Origin: Sulfuritalea sp.
Lineage (GTDB): Bacteria > Pseudomonadota > Gammaproteobacteria > Burkholderiales > Rhodocyclaceae
Reading direction: 5' to 3'
Length of the DNA stretch: 64,000 bases
NCBI GenBank assembly: GCA_016716965.1
Contig: JADJUP010000052.1
Location: forward strand, 62,001-126,000
Shown here: positions 1 to 7,800 of the stretch, one piece after another
How positions within the stretch are numbered: the first letter of the stretch is position 1
How the letters are laid out: every line of letters starts with the position of its first letter
Position numbers and translations under genes: made by a program
Notes under the pieces: generated by a model
Told to the model about the DNA's origin: nothing
Seen by the model: only the letters and a program-made list of their open reading frames with translations
Databases searched by the model: none

Positions 1-9
1 GGCTTTCAT
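1..9 (-). CDS. Start of a gene cut by the window edge
   Basis: Directly after the cheW stop codon (TGA, 12-10) the minus strand reads ATG AAA GCC, so a further gene may begin here with no spacer and run out of the window. Only three codons are visible. By position it would be the next gene of the chemotaxis operon (in comparable operons often a methyl-accepting protein or another che gene), but nothing in the sequence identifies it. Confidence 0.35.
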
Positions 10-516
10 TCAGGCCAGGGATTCATCAACCAGCGCCATCTCGGACGACAGCATCAGGCGTTCGATGTCGACCACGATCAGCATGCGTTCGTCGAGGGTG
101 CACAGGCCCTTGATGTATCGGGTGTCGACGCTGGCCGAGAATTCGGGTGCGGGACGAATGCTGTCCTGGCGGAGCATGGTCACGTCGGAGACGCTATCCA
201 CCACCATGCCCACCACGCGGCTGCCCAGGTTGAGGATGATGACAACGGTAAAGGGCGTGTAATCCGCATTGCCGACGCCGAACTTGATGCGCAGATCGAC
301 GATGGGCACGATGGTGCCGCGCAGGTTGATCACGCCCTTGAGGAAGGCGGGCGCGTTGGCGATCGTCGTCGGTGATTCGTAGCCGCGGATCTCCTGTACC
401 TTGAGGATGTCGATCGCGTATTCCTCGGCGCCCAGCGTGTAGGTCAGATATTCGTCGCCGTCCGCACGTACGCCTCCGGCGGTATCACCTTGTCCTGCAT
501 GTTCCTGAACCATCAT
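10..516 (-). CDS. cheW: Chemotaxis coupling protein CheW
   Basis: 168-residue CheW-domain protein, the scaffold that links receptors to the CheA kinase at the membrane array. The CheW fold spans about residues 22-160, with the typical segment GVINLRGTIVPIVDLR near residues 61-76. The first ~20 residues are a short hydrophilic extension. The start is a double ATG preceded by a GGGAG ribosome site in the short gap after cheA. It is the last complete gene of a minus-strand operon MCP-cheY-cheA-cheW. Family assignment is firm. Which receptors it serves is not visible. Confidence 0.93.
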   Translation of the reverse strand: MMVQEHAGQGDTAGGVRADGDEYLTYTLGAEEYAIDILKVQEIRGYESPTTIANAPAFLKGVINLRGTIVPIVDLRIKFGVGNADYTPFTVVIILNLGSRVVGMVVDSVSDVTMLRQDSIRPAPEFSASVDTRYIKGLCTLDERMLIVVDIERLMLSSEMALVDESLA

Positions 517-549
517 TGCGTCGTGCTCCCTTGCTTCAGCGAGTGGTAG

Positions 550-2715
550 TCATGCGGCGGCGGGCAGGGCGTTCCTCGCCATCTGCACCAGCGCTGCCAC
601 ATCCAGGATCAGGGCCACGTGGCCGTCACCCATGATGGTCGCGCCGGATATTCCGGCGACCTTGCGGTAATTCGATTCCAGGCTCTTGATCACTACCTGG
701 TGCTGCCCAAGCAGCGCGTCGATGAACAGGGCCGCCTTGACGCCGTCGGCCTCGACCACCACCATGATTCCCTGGTCCAGGCGCAGCGCGGTATTTGCGA
801 TGCCGAAGACCTCATAAAGGGCCACCACCGGGAGGAATTCGCCGCGTACCTGGATCAGGCGCTCGACGCCGGCGATGCTGCGGATCATGGCGCGCTCGAC
901 CTGGAGCGACTCGACCACATAGCCCAGCGGGATGATGTAGGTTTCCTTGCCGGCGGCGACCGACATGCCGTCGAGAATCGCCAGCGTCAGCGGCAGGCGC
1001 ACCGTCATGCGGGTTCCGAGGCCCTTCATCGATTCGATCTCGACGCGACCGCCCATGGCGCCGATGTTGCGCTTGACGACGTCCATGCCGACGCCGCGCC
1101 CGGAGACTTCGGTGACCTGTTCGGCGGTCGAGAAGCCCGGTTCGAAGATCAGTTGCCAGACTTCGCCGTCGCTCATCTGGTCATTTACTGCAATGCCCTT
1201 TTCCCGGGCCTTGGCCAGAATCCTGCCGCGATCGAGGCCGGCGCCGTCGTCGCTGACTTCGATGACGATGTTGCCGCCCTGATGGTAGGCCTTGAGCGTG
1301 ATGCAGCCGACGGCGGATTTGCCCTTGGCGACGCGATCGTCCGGCATTTCGACGCCGTGGTCGATGCTGTTGCGGACCAGGTGCGTCAGCGGGTCGCTGA
1401 TGCGCTCGATCAAGCCCTTGTCGAGTTCCGTGCCTTCGCCTATGGTTTTCAGTTCGATCTGCTTGCCGAGCTTTTGCGCCAGATCGCGCACCACGCGCGG
1501 GAAGCGGGAGAACACCATGGAAATCGGCATCATGCGAATCGACATCACCGATTCCTGCATGTCGCGCGTGTTGCGTTCCAGTTGCGCCAGGCCGTTGTAG
1601 AGGCTTGCGTATTTGACCGGGTCGATGTCCGATGCGGATTGGGCGAGCATGGCCTGGGTGATCACCAGTTCCCCGATGAGATTGATCAACTGGTCGACCT
1701 TGTCGACGTCGACCCGGATCGAGGTTTCGCCCGATGCACCGGTTCGCGGCGTGGCGCGCCGATCCGCCCGCGTCGCGTCGCGTCGTTCGACGGGCACGGG
1801 AGTCGGCGCCGGCGCTACGGTGACGGGGACTTCCGGGGCGGGGAGATCGACGAACAGGCCGAAGGAATCGTCGGTGGCGGCTGCGGGCGACGGCGGCGCG
1901 GCGGGAGTGTCCTCGAACAGGCCCCAGGCATCGGCGGGCAGGGGCGGCGCTGGGTCGGGAGTGGTGTCGAAGAACCCGAAACTGTCGTCGTCGGTGCTGC
2001 TCGAACTCGAAGCACCTGCCGGATCGACGCGAATGCTGTCGCTGCGCGCAAGGAATTCCAGCATTCCGCGCAGCAGGCCCAGGTCGGCGTCGGCGCCCAC
2101 GCGCAGGCACCAGCGGGCATCCGGGCTTGCGGCCCGATCGACCACGGAGATCTGCCACCCTGGATCAAGTTCGGCAATCAGGTTGTCGATCGCCGCCTCC
2201 GGTTCCTGGGTACCCTGTTCCAGCACGAAGCTGACGTCGGTCCAGCCCGTCGCCGCCGGCGGCAGCGCTGGAACAGGTTCCCCGGAAACGTGGGTCGTTG
2301 GCATGGCGCCGGGGCTACTGGCGGGAGTGTCGCCGGTGAGGGTCGCCAGTCGCTGGCACAGCGCCTTCGCCTGTGCCGGATCCGCGCTGCCGTTGCCGCG
2401 ATGCGCGCCGAGAAGGTCCTTGAGCACGTCGCCGGCATCGAGAAAGGCATCGATCATGTCGGGGCGCAGGGCAAGCTCTCCCTTGCGCACGCGATCGAGC
2501 AGGTTCTCCAGTACGTGGGTGACTTCCGCCAGATCCGTGAAGCCGAAGGTTCCGGCCGAGCCCTTGATCGAGTGCGCGGCGCGGAAGATGGCGTTGAGCT
2601 GCTCCGGGTCGGGTTGCTCGACGTCAATATCCAGTAGCAGCGCCTCCATGCTGTCAAGGTGCTCCTGGGCTTCCTCGAAAAATATCTGATAGAACTGGCT
2701 GAGATCGACGGACAT
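550..2715 (-). CDS. cheA: Chemotaxis histidine kinase CheA
   Basis: 721-residue CheA. The N-terminal HPt domain carries the phospho-accepting His48 in HSIKGSAGTFGF. Residues ~125-335 form an unusual spacer: a small folded-looking segment, then long Pro/Ala/Asp-rich linkers, with no recognisable canonical CheY-binding P2 domain. Dimerisation (~340-400) and HATPase domains follow, with an N box (HLVRNSIDHGVE), G1 (DDGAGLD) and G2 (SGRGVGMDVV). A C-terminal CheW-like P5 domain ends the protein. It autophosphorylates and passes phosphate to CheY-type receivers, here plausibly the CheY just upstream and the receivers encoded divergently at 5-7.7 kb. One copy of the dispersed 23-bp repeat lies in the linker (1801-1823). 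Confidence 0.95.
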   Translation of the reverse strand: MSVDLSQFYQIFFEEAQEHLDSMEALLLDIDVEQPDPEQLNAIFRAAHSIKGSAGTFGFTDLAEVTHVLENLLDRVRKGELALRPDMIDAFLDAGDVLKDLLGAHRGNGSADPAQAKALCQRLATLTGDTPASSPGAMPTTHVSGEPVPALPPAATGWTDVSFVLEQGTQEPEAAIDNLIAELDPGWQISVVDRAASPDARWCLRVGADADLGLLRGMLEFLARSDSIRVDPAGASSSSSTDDDSFGFFDTTPDPAPPLPADAWGLFEDTPAAPPSPAAATDDSFGLFVDLPAPEVPVTVAPAPTPVPVERRDATRADRRATPRTGASGETSIRVDVDKVDQLINLIGELVITQAMLAQSASDIDPVKYASLYNGLAQLERNTRDMQESVMSIRMMPISMVFSRFPRVVRDLAQKLGKQIELKTIGEGTELDKGLIERISDPLTHLVRNSIDHGVEMPDDRVAKGKSAVGCITLKAYHQGGNIVIEVSDDGAGLDRGRILAKAREKGIAVNDQMSDGEVWQLIFEPGFSTAEQVTEVSGRGVGMDVVKRNIGAMGGRVEIESMKGLGTRMTVRLPLTLAILDGMSVAAGKETYIIPLGYVVESLQVERAMIRSIAGVERLIQVRGEFLPVVALYEVFGIANTALRLDQGIMVVVEADGVKAALFIDALLGQHQVVIKSLESNYRKVAGISGATIMGDGHVALILDVAALVQMARNALPAAA
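1801..1823 (+). repeat. 23-bp dispersed repeat, copy in the cheA linker
   Basis: Full match to the family consensus, in the opposite strand to cheA, where it is read as part of TVAPAPTPV in the low-complexity linker. Confidence 0.7.
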
Positions 2716-2745
2716 CGCGCTTCCTGCCTGGGTCTGATGGATGCG

Positions 2746-3111
2746 TCAGCCGATGACCTTCTTCACTACATCGAGCAGCTTTTGCGGGTCGAAGGGTTTG
2801 ACCAGCCAGCCGGTGGCGCCGGCTGCCTTGCCCTGGGCTTTCATCGCGTCCGACGATTCCGTGGTCAGGATCAGGATCGGCGTGGTGCGGTATTGGGCGA
2901 TGGCGCGCAAACTCTTGACCAGGGTCAGTCCGTCCATGCGCGGCATGTTCTGGTCGGTGAGGATCAGGTCGAATCCGCGTGCCTTGGCTTTGGCCAGGCC
3001 GTCCATGCCGTCGGTGGCTTCCACGACGTCGTAGCCGGCATTTTTCAGGGTGAATGCCACCATCTGGCGGATGGAGGCGGAATCGTCTACGGCAAGTACG
3101 GCTTTGGGCAT
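2746..3111 (-). CDS. cheY: CheY-type response regulator
   Basis: 121-residue stand-alone receiver domain. The acidic pair D9/D10, the phospho-acceptor D53 (LILTDQNMP), T83 and K105 are all present, so it should be phosphorylatable and functional. There is no output domain. It lies between the MCP and cheA genes with short spacers and is almost certainly co-transcribed. Known role of the family: carries the CheA signal to the flagellar switch or another target. Whether this copy drives a motor, pili or the neighbouring partner switch cannot be told from sequence. Confidence 0.93.
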   Translation of the reverse strand: MPKAVLAVDDSASIRQMVAFTLKNAGYDVVEATDGMDGLAKAKARGFDLILTDQNMPRMDGLTLVKSLRAIAQYRTTPILILTTESSDAMKAQGKAAGATGWLVKPFDPQKLLDVVKKVIG

Positions 3112-3144
3112 TTTTTGCTCCCTCGGGTTTTGCTGGCGTATCGT

Positions 3145-4368
3145 TCAGAACAGTTCGATGTCGCCGCGCTTCATCTCGGTCTGGCTCACCGGGCAGTTGG
3201 CGGTGTTCTGCGCCATGCTCTGCAGTCGCTCGGATACGCGGCGGGTTTCGGATTTCAGGGACTCGAGGGCATGCGGGGCGTCGGGTAGCGCCGCGCTGCT
3301 GTGAAGCGATTGCGCCAGCGCGCCGAGATGCCGCGATACGTCGTCGATGGCCTCCGCGCGGCGGCCGACATGGCTGAGAAGCTGTGAAACGATGTCCTGG
3401 AATTGCAGCGCGGTGACGGCGCGCCCGACCTGGACATCGACCTGGTCGGCGATCGCGCCGAGCTGCCCGATGGCCTGTCCGCGCTGCTGGTTCTGGCTTT
3501 CCATGGCCATGATCACGCGTTCGACGCTGTGTTTCGATTCCAGTGCAAACGTCATGTCGTGGCTGGCCATTTGCTGGATTGCCGCTTCGGTCTGCTTTAC
3601 CGTCACCTGCATGTTCTGGATCACGGTGTTGATCTGCTGGCTGAACTGCGCGGTTCGTCCGGAAAGGTCGCGCACTTCATCGGCCACCACGGCAAAGCCG
3701 CGCCCGGCCTCGCCGGCCCGTGCCGCCTCGATCGCGGCATTGAGTGCCAGCAGGTTGGTCTGCTTGGCTATCGAGCCTATCTCGGACAGGAATGACTGTA
3801 CGTCCTTGGTACGCGCCGCGATGTTGTCGGTCAGTTCGACCAGTTCCATGCCGATCTTGCTGTTGTCGATGATGCTGTCGACCACGCGTTGCATCACGGA
3901 TGACGTGTCCTTGACGAAGTCGTCGAACTTGAGTTGTCCCATGCCGTCGTCGTCGCCGCCGCGGGTGACGGAGACGGTCACGTCCCGCTGCTGGCGGGTG
4001 TGTTCCTGCATGTTGGTGAAGCTGTCGGTCAGGCTGAGGATCGCCTCCGACAACAGGGTTTGCACCTGGCCCAGTTCTCCGCGCAGGGATCCGACCTGAG
4101 CGGAAAACTGCGTCGAACATTCGTTCAGCAGGCGATGAAACTCTTCCAGCAAGTCCTGCTCTTCCCGCTTGGAGTCCTGCTGGTCGTGGGCTTCCCGAGC
4201 CGCCCGGTTCGCGGAAAGGACGGCGATGGCCTGCCAGCCGATGGTGGCCGCTACCAGGGCGGCCCACACTGAAATGCCGTGGCCCGCGCGGTCTGCCACT
4301 GAGGCGCCGGTGCCGACCAGCAGGATCCAGCCGAGTCCGAGGAGGGAATTCTTGTCCAGGAGTTTCAT
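3145..4368 (-). CDS. Methyl-accepting chemotaxis-type protein without a sensory domain
   Basis: About 407 residues from the ATG at 4368. The frame is open to a TTG at 4431, but the ATG places a short Lys/Asp n-region just before the first membrane helix and is preferred. Two closely spaced hydrophobic helices (~residues 8-25 and ~31-52) leave essentially no periplasmic ligand domain. A hydrophilic coiled-coil region follows, then a signalling domain with the hairpin-tip region around SEIGSIAKQTNLLALNAAIE and GEAGRGFAVVADEVR, which contacts CheA/CheW. It heads the minus-strand operon. The signal input is therefore either membrane-derived or from a partner. Confidence 0.88.
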   Translation of the reverse strand: MKLLDKNSLLGLGWILLVGTGASVADRAGHGISVWAALVAATIGWQAIAVLSANRAAREAHDQQDSKREEQDLLEEFHRLLNECSTQFSAQVGSLRGELGQVQTLLSEAILSLTDSFTNMQEHTRQQRDVTVSVTRGGDDDGMGQLKFDDFVKDTSSVMQRVVDSIIDNSKIGMELVELTDNIAARTKDVQSFLSEIGSIAKQTNLLALNAAIEAARAGEAGRGFAVVADEVRDLSGRTAQFSQQINTVIQNMQVTVKQTEAAIQQMASHDMTFALESKHSVERVIMAMESQNQQRGQAIGQLGAIADQVDVQVGRAVTALQFQDIVSQLLSHVGRRAEAIDDVSRHLGALAQSLHSSAALPDAPHALESLKSETRRVSERLQSMAQNTANCPVSQTEMKRGDIELF

Positions 4369-4725
4369 GATTGAAGTGGCCTGCCAGAAGATGCGCGGAT
4401 GCTCATCGGATTCGAAGTTACCCTGGGCCAACTCTGCCGGCTGCCGATGCCGTTCGATTGAAAGCCTCGCGGGTGCTTGTTAGCCGAATCGGGTATCAAC
4501 TGGTTTGTGCCCATGCAGCATCCAAAATGTATGAAAGTTTGAGGTTTCAAGCCTTCCGGCGACTGGAATACGAATGTCTGCGTCTCCCGGGCACGCATCG
4601 TCTCAAACTGCGGGTATTTTGTTTATCCGTGAAATACGCGACGATTTGCGGAATCTACGTAGCCGGGCGTCCACGCGCGCTGCTTTGTTGCATCATTCGC
4701 GCAGGACATACCATGGAGATTCGTC
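4369..4725. other. Divergent intergenic region between the MCP and STAS genes
   Basis: About 357 bases with no convincing gene on either strand. It must hold back-to-back promoters for the minus-strand chemosensory operon and the plus-strand partner-switch genes. I looked for sigma-28 (TAAA...GCCGATAA) and sigma-54 (TGGCAC...TTGC) promoter patterns and found none I would defend. Short open frames across it look like chance. A GGAG ribosome site for the STAS gene lies at the right end. Confidence 0.4.
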
Positions 4726-5031
4726 ATGCAAATATCACTGAGGACGGAAGACAGGCGTGCGATCCTGCGCCTGACCGGCCGGTTCGAATTCAGTATGCAC
4801 AGGGACTTCCGCGAAGCCGTGGACACGGCCCTGCAGAACAGGGACGTCGAGGCGGTGGTGATCGACCTGGCAGGGGTGGAGTACCTCGACAGCTCGGCGT
4901 TGGGCATGCTGCTTATGCTGCGCGATCGGGCCAATGCTGCCAAAAAGTCGTTGTCGCTCGCCAATCCCCGCGGGATGGTCAAGCAGGCACTGGAAATCGC
5001 CCGCTTTGACAAGCTGTTCTCGATCGCCTGA
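4726..5031 (+). CDS. STAS-domain anti-sigma factor antagonist (HsbA/SpoIIAA-like)
   Basis: 101-residue single STAS domain. The family phosphorylation motif is present as VEYLDSSALGM, with Ser56 the expected phospho-site. Such proteins switch partners according to whether they are phosphorylated by an RsbW-type kinase or dephosphorylated by a PP2C phosphatase. Both activities are encoded directly downstream. The start ATG has a GGAG site eight or so bases upstream. The next gene starts 19 bp after the stop. The arrangement resembles the HsbA-HsbR pair of Pseudomonas. The downstream target (anti-sigma factor, FlgM or a diguanylate cyclase) is not in the window. Confidence 0.87.
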   Translation: MQISLRTEDRRAILRLTGRFEFSMHRDFREAVDTALQNRDVEAVVIDLAGVEYLDSSALGMLLMLRDRANAAKKSLSLANPRGMVKQALEIARFDKLFSIA

Positions 5032-5050
5032 TCCGGACCGCTCGAAAATC

Positions 5051-6016
5051 ATGGATACAGCCGCCGGTTCCGGGATCAAGGTGCTGGTTGCCGATGACCA
5101 GAAGGCGAATCGGCATATTCTGGAGGTCTTCCTGCGCCGGGAAGGGCATACGGTAGTCGTCGCCAACGATGGTGCCCAGGCGGTGGCGCTGCACCGCCAG
5201 GAACACCCGGATCTCGTGCTGATGGACATCATGATGCCGGTCATGGACGGGATGGAGGCCGCGCGTCGCATCAATGCCGAGTCCGGCGAGATCCACACGC
5301 CGATCCTGTTCCTTTCCATGCTGAACGACCGGCAGACCATGCTCGATGGTCTCGAACTGGCGGATGACTTCATACCGAAGCCGATCAATTTCGGCTTGCT
5401 GCGGGCCAAATTGCGCGCTTTCATCCGCCAGGTGCAGATCCATCGCACGCTCCGGGTTCAACAGCGCCGCATCGAGCTCTACAACGATGAAATGCGCCGT
5501 GAAAGCGAAGTTGCGTCGTTCATCCTGAATCGCGTGCTGGCGCACACGGAAGCACCCAACCAACATTCGTTGCAGTACAGGGTTGTTCCCTCGGCCTTGT
5601 TCAGCGGTGATGTGGTCTTTGCCCGGCGCACGCCCAGCGGGCGGCTGCATGTGCTGCTGGCGGACGCAGTCGGCCATGGCCTGCCGGCGGCGATCAACAT
5701 CCTGCCGCTGTTCTTTCCGTTCGACGGATTGTCGCGCAAGGGCTATCCGATATCCACGCTGGCACGCGAACTCAACCGGCGCATACGCGATCTGCTGCCT
5801 GTCGATCGTTTCGTCGCCGCGACTCTGGTCAGCATCGACACCGAAGCCGGCGTCGTCGAGATCTGGAACGGGGGAAATCCGCCGGCGCTGCTGCTAGGGC
5901 CCGACGGCCGGATCGCGAAACGTGTCGATTCGATGCAAATGGCACTTGGCATAAACGAAGACGATCCGGCACTGTTCGCGACGCAACGCCTGGTTTTTCG
6001 GCGGGCGAGCAACTGA
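5051..6016 (+). CDS. N-terminal fragment: receiver domain plus first half of PP2C phosphatase
   Basis: 321 residues in one uninterrupted frame. The receiver occupies ~1-125 with D15/D16 and acceptor D59. A linker helix leads to the PP2C domain, which shows the metal-site segment LLADAVGHGLPAAINILP and then a normal fold up to the N-G-G turn (WNGGNPPALLL). The frame ends in RRAS N-stop exactly where the family should continue with AGEQLILFSDG. Without the missing motifs the phosphatase should be inactive if this is the real protein. It follows the STAS gene closely and was presumably its phosphatase. Confidence 0.75.
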   Translation: MDTAAGSGIKVLVADDQKANRHILEVFLRREGHTVVVANDGAQAVALHRQEHPDLVLMDIMMPVMDGMEAARRINAESGEIHTPILFLSMLNDRQTMLDGLELADDFIPKPINFGLLRAKLRAFIRQVQIHRTLRVQQRRIELYNDEMRRESEVASFILNRVLAHTEAPNQHSLQYRVVPSALFSGDVVFARRTPSGRLHVLLADAVGHGLPAAINILPLFFPFDGLSRKGYPISTLARELNRRIRDLLPVDRFVAATLVSIDTEAGVVEIWNGGNPPALLLGPDGRIAKRVDSMQMALGINEDDPALFATQRLVFRRASN

Positions 6017-6208
6017 TCCTGTTTTCCGATGGCATCTGGGAGAATCCGGCATTTTCCGGAGAAGATCCGGCGAGGCCGATCGAGGCTCTGCTTGCCGCTA
6101 CGCCTGCGGCTAAGCGGATGGATGCATTGATCACTGCGGCGATCGCCGCCGGGCAGGGCGACGACTTGTCGGCCGTGGTACTCACCCAGCGCAATACAGT
6201 GGTCAGGT

Positions 6209-6745
6209 GTGCACCCGGCCGGCGCTCCGGTTCGGCTGACCACCGATCGCCTGTCCATGCAGCTAGGCGTCGAGTCGTTGCGTTCCGTGGGCATCGTCGA
6301 CGAGATTCTGGCCATGGCTGGCGCATTGGGCTTCGTCGCGCATTTTCCCAACCTGCCTGGCATATTCTCCGAATTGTTTGCCAATGCGCTGGAACACGGA
6401 ATCCTGAACCTGCCGACAGCGGACAAGTATCGATCGAGCGAGGGTTACCTCGACTTTTTTGAGGAAAAGCGCAGGCGACTTGACCTGCTGGCCGATGGTT
6501 TCATCGCGGTCGAGATGGCGCTGGACTCCGTGGGCGGCGAACCGGCGTTGAGATTGATCGTCTCGGACAGCGGCAGCGGCTTCAAGCCGGGCGACCTGCC
6601 CGCCGGCGTGCAGGCGGACGCGGCCGGTGCGGACCAAAGGGGCCTGCGCCTGGTCAGCAGCATGGCGCTGCACCTGTCGCACAACGAACTGGGCAATGAA
6701 GCGATCGTGCTTGTCGGAAAAGCCAACGCGTGCATGAAGGCTTGA
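6209..6745 (+). CDS. C-terminal fragment: RsbW-like HATPase (serine kinase) domain
   Basis: 178 residues from a possible GTG. The N box is ELFANALEHGIL, the G1-like segment is VSDSGSGF and a G2-like segment is QRGLRLVSSMA, all typical of the GHKL anti-sigma/serine kinase group. No good ribosome site precedes the GTG, and the sequence upstream is coding sense in another frame. This is therefore more likely the C-terminal third of the preceding gene than a separate gene. Known role in the family: phosphorylates the STAS partner. Confidence 0.65.
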   Translation: MHPAGAPVRLTTDRLSMQLGVESLRSVGIVDEILAMAGALGFVAHFPNLPGIFSELFANALEHGILNLPTADKYRSSEGYLDFFEEKRRRLDLLADGFIAVEMALDSVGGEPALRLIVSDSGSGFKPGDLPAGVQADAAGADQRGLRLVSSMALHLSHNELGNEAIVLVGKANACMKA

Positions 6746-6803
6746 CGATGAAGCCGTCACTGACGCCAGAGACATGAGCGAAGCCTGAACCGGAGTACCC
6801 AAC

Positions 6804-7727
6804 ATGACCACGAGCCTGTTGATCGTTGACGATGATCCCTTGATCCGGATGGTGACGCTGGAGTTGCTGGAGTCCACGGGCTACCTGCTGGAAGCCGTGG
6901 CCGACGGCGTGGCGGCCTGGGAACTGCTCGATGGCGCTCCCGCCCGGTTCGACCTGGTGCTGCTCGACAAGCAGATGCCGCGCCTGGACGGAATCTCGCT
7001 TCTGAAGCGACTCAAGTCGGATCCACGCTTCAAGGATCTGCCGGTGATCATGCTGACCAGCGACGACCGCCAGGAGGACATCATCGAGGGCCTCGCGGCC
7101 GGAGCGCATTACTACCTGACCAAGCCGTCCACCGAAGACGTGCTGAAGGCTGTCATCAGCAGCGCCCTGGACGGGTTGCGCCAGAAGCGCGAATTGCGCG
7201 ACATGGTCGGGCGCCAGGCGAACAAGCTCACCCTGTTGCGCCGTGCCGAGTTCAGTTGCAGGACCCTGGACGAGGCGCGCGACCTCGCGCTATTGCTGGC
7301 CGATGTCAGCATGAGCCCGGAGCGCACGGTGACCGGTTATTCGGAACTCCTGATCAATGCCATCGAGCACGGCAACCTGGGGATCTCCTATGCCGAAAAA
7401 GGCCAGTTGCTGAGCGAGGGGCGTTGGCTGGACGAGGTCGAATCCCGCCTCAGGCAGCCCGAATACGCCAGTCGCCAGGTCGATGTGACGCTGGAAAAGG
7501 GGGCATCGTCCTGCAGTGTGACCATTGCCGACCAAGGGTCTGGTTTCGACTGGCAGACGTATGTCGACTTCCGGCCGGAACGGGTCTTCGACCTCCATGG
7601 CCGTGGCATAGCCATGTCCAGGGCCATGAGCTTCGACAGCCTCGAATACCTTGGCAATGGCAGCCGGGTGGTGACCATGGTGCGCCTGCCCGGAGCGGTG
7701 CAGGGACCCAGTCCGGGCAACGGATGA
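6804..7727 (+). CDS. Response regulator fused to an RsbW-like HATPase domain
   Basis: 307 residues. The receiver (~1-125) has D9-D11 and acceptor D55 (LVLLDKQMPRLDG). After a helical linker, a GHKL ATPase domain follows, with N box ELLINAIEHGNLG, G1 DQGSGFD and G2 LHGRGIAMSRAM. There is no His phosphorylation site of a sensor kinase, so this reads as a phosphorylation-controlled serine kinase or anti-sigma factor. It sits 58 bp after the HsbR-like gene, with a GGAG site before the ATG. It is a likely second output of CheA or another kinase into the partner-switch module. Function is inferred from domains only. Confidence 0.85.
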   Translation: MTTSLLIVDDDPLIRMVTLELLESTGYLLEAVADGVAAWELLDGAPARFDLVLLDKQMPRLDGISLLKRLKSDPRFKDLPVIMLTSDDRQEDIIEGLAAGAHYYLTKPSTEDVLKAVISSALDGLRQKRELRDMVGRQANKLTLLRRAEFSCRTLDEARDLALLLADVSMSPERTVTGYSELLINAIEHGNLGISYAEKGQLLSEGRWLDEVESRLRQPEYASRQVDVTLEKGASSCSVTIADQGSGFDWQTYVDFRPERVFDLHGRGIAMSRAMSFDSLEYLGNGSRVVTMVRLPGAVQGPSPGNG

Positions 7728-7800
7728 TTGTCTGCGTGCTGCCCGGCTCGGGTTCGGATGCCGCCGCGGCGATTCGCGCCCGGCGCCCGGGCGCGAACCG

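Larger units (their letters stand above)
5051..6745 (+). pseudogene. HsbR-like receiver-PP2C phosphatase-HATPase gene broken by two frameshifts
   Basis: Read through two frame changes, this is one ~560-residue protein: receiver (D59 acceptor), SpoIIE/PP2C phosphatase, and RsbW-like HATPase, the order seen in Pseudomonas HsbR. The receiver and first half of the phosphatase are in the frame of the ATG at 5051, which stops at 6016. From ~5998 to ~6200 the sense continues in the -1 frame and includes core phosphatase motifs (LILFSDGIWENP, GQGDDLSAVVL). From ~6209 sense returns to the first frame for the HATPase. The first break falls on a run of five T (5994-5998); one more T would restore the frame. 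Either sequencing errors or a recent inactivation would explain this; clean compensating breaks and intact motifs favour error or very recent loss. Confidence 0.7.

Noticed and set aside
619..2637. Long plus-strand open frame opposite cheA
   Set aside because: Antisense shadow of a GC-rich gene; the translation has no domain and cheA is certain.
4297..4320. Possible further copy of the 23-bp repeat in the MCP gene
   Set aside because: Only the GC-rich core matches; too many differences from the consensus.
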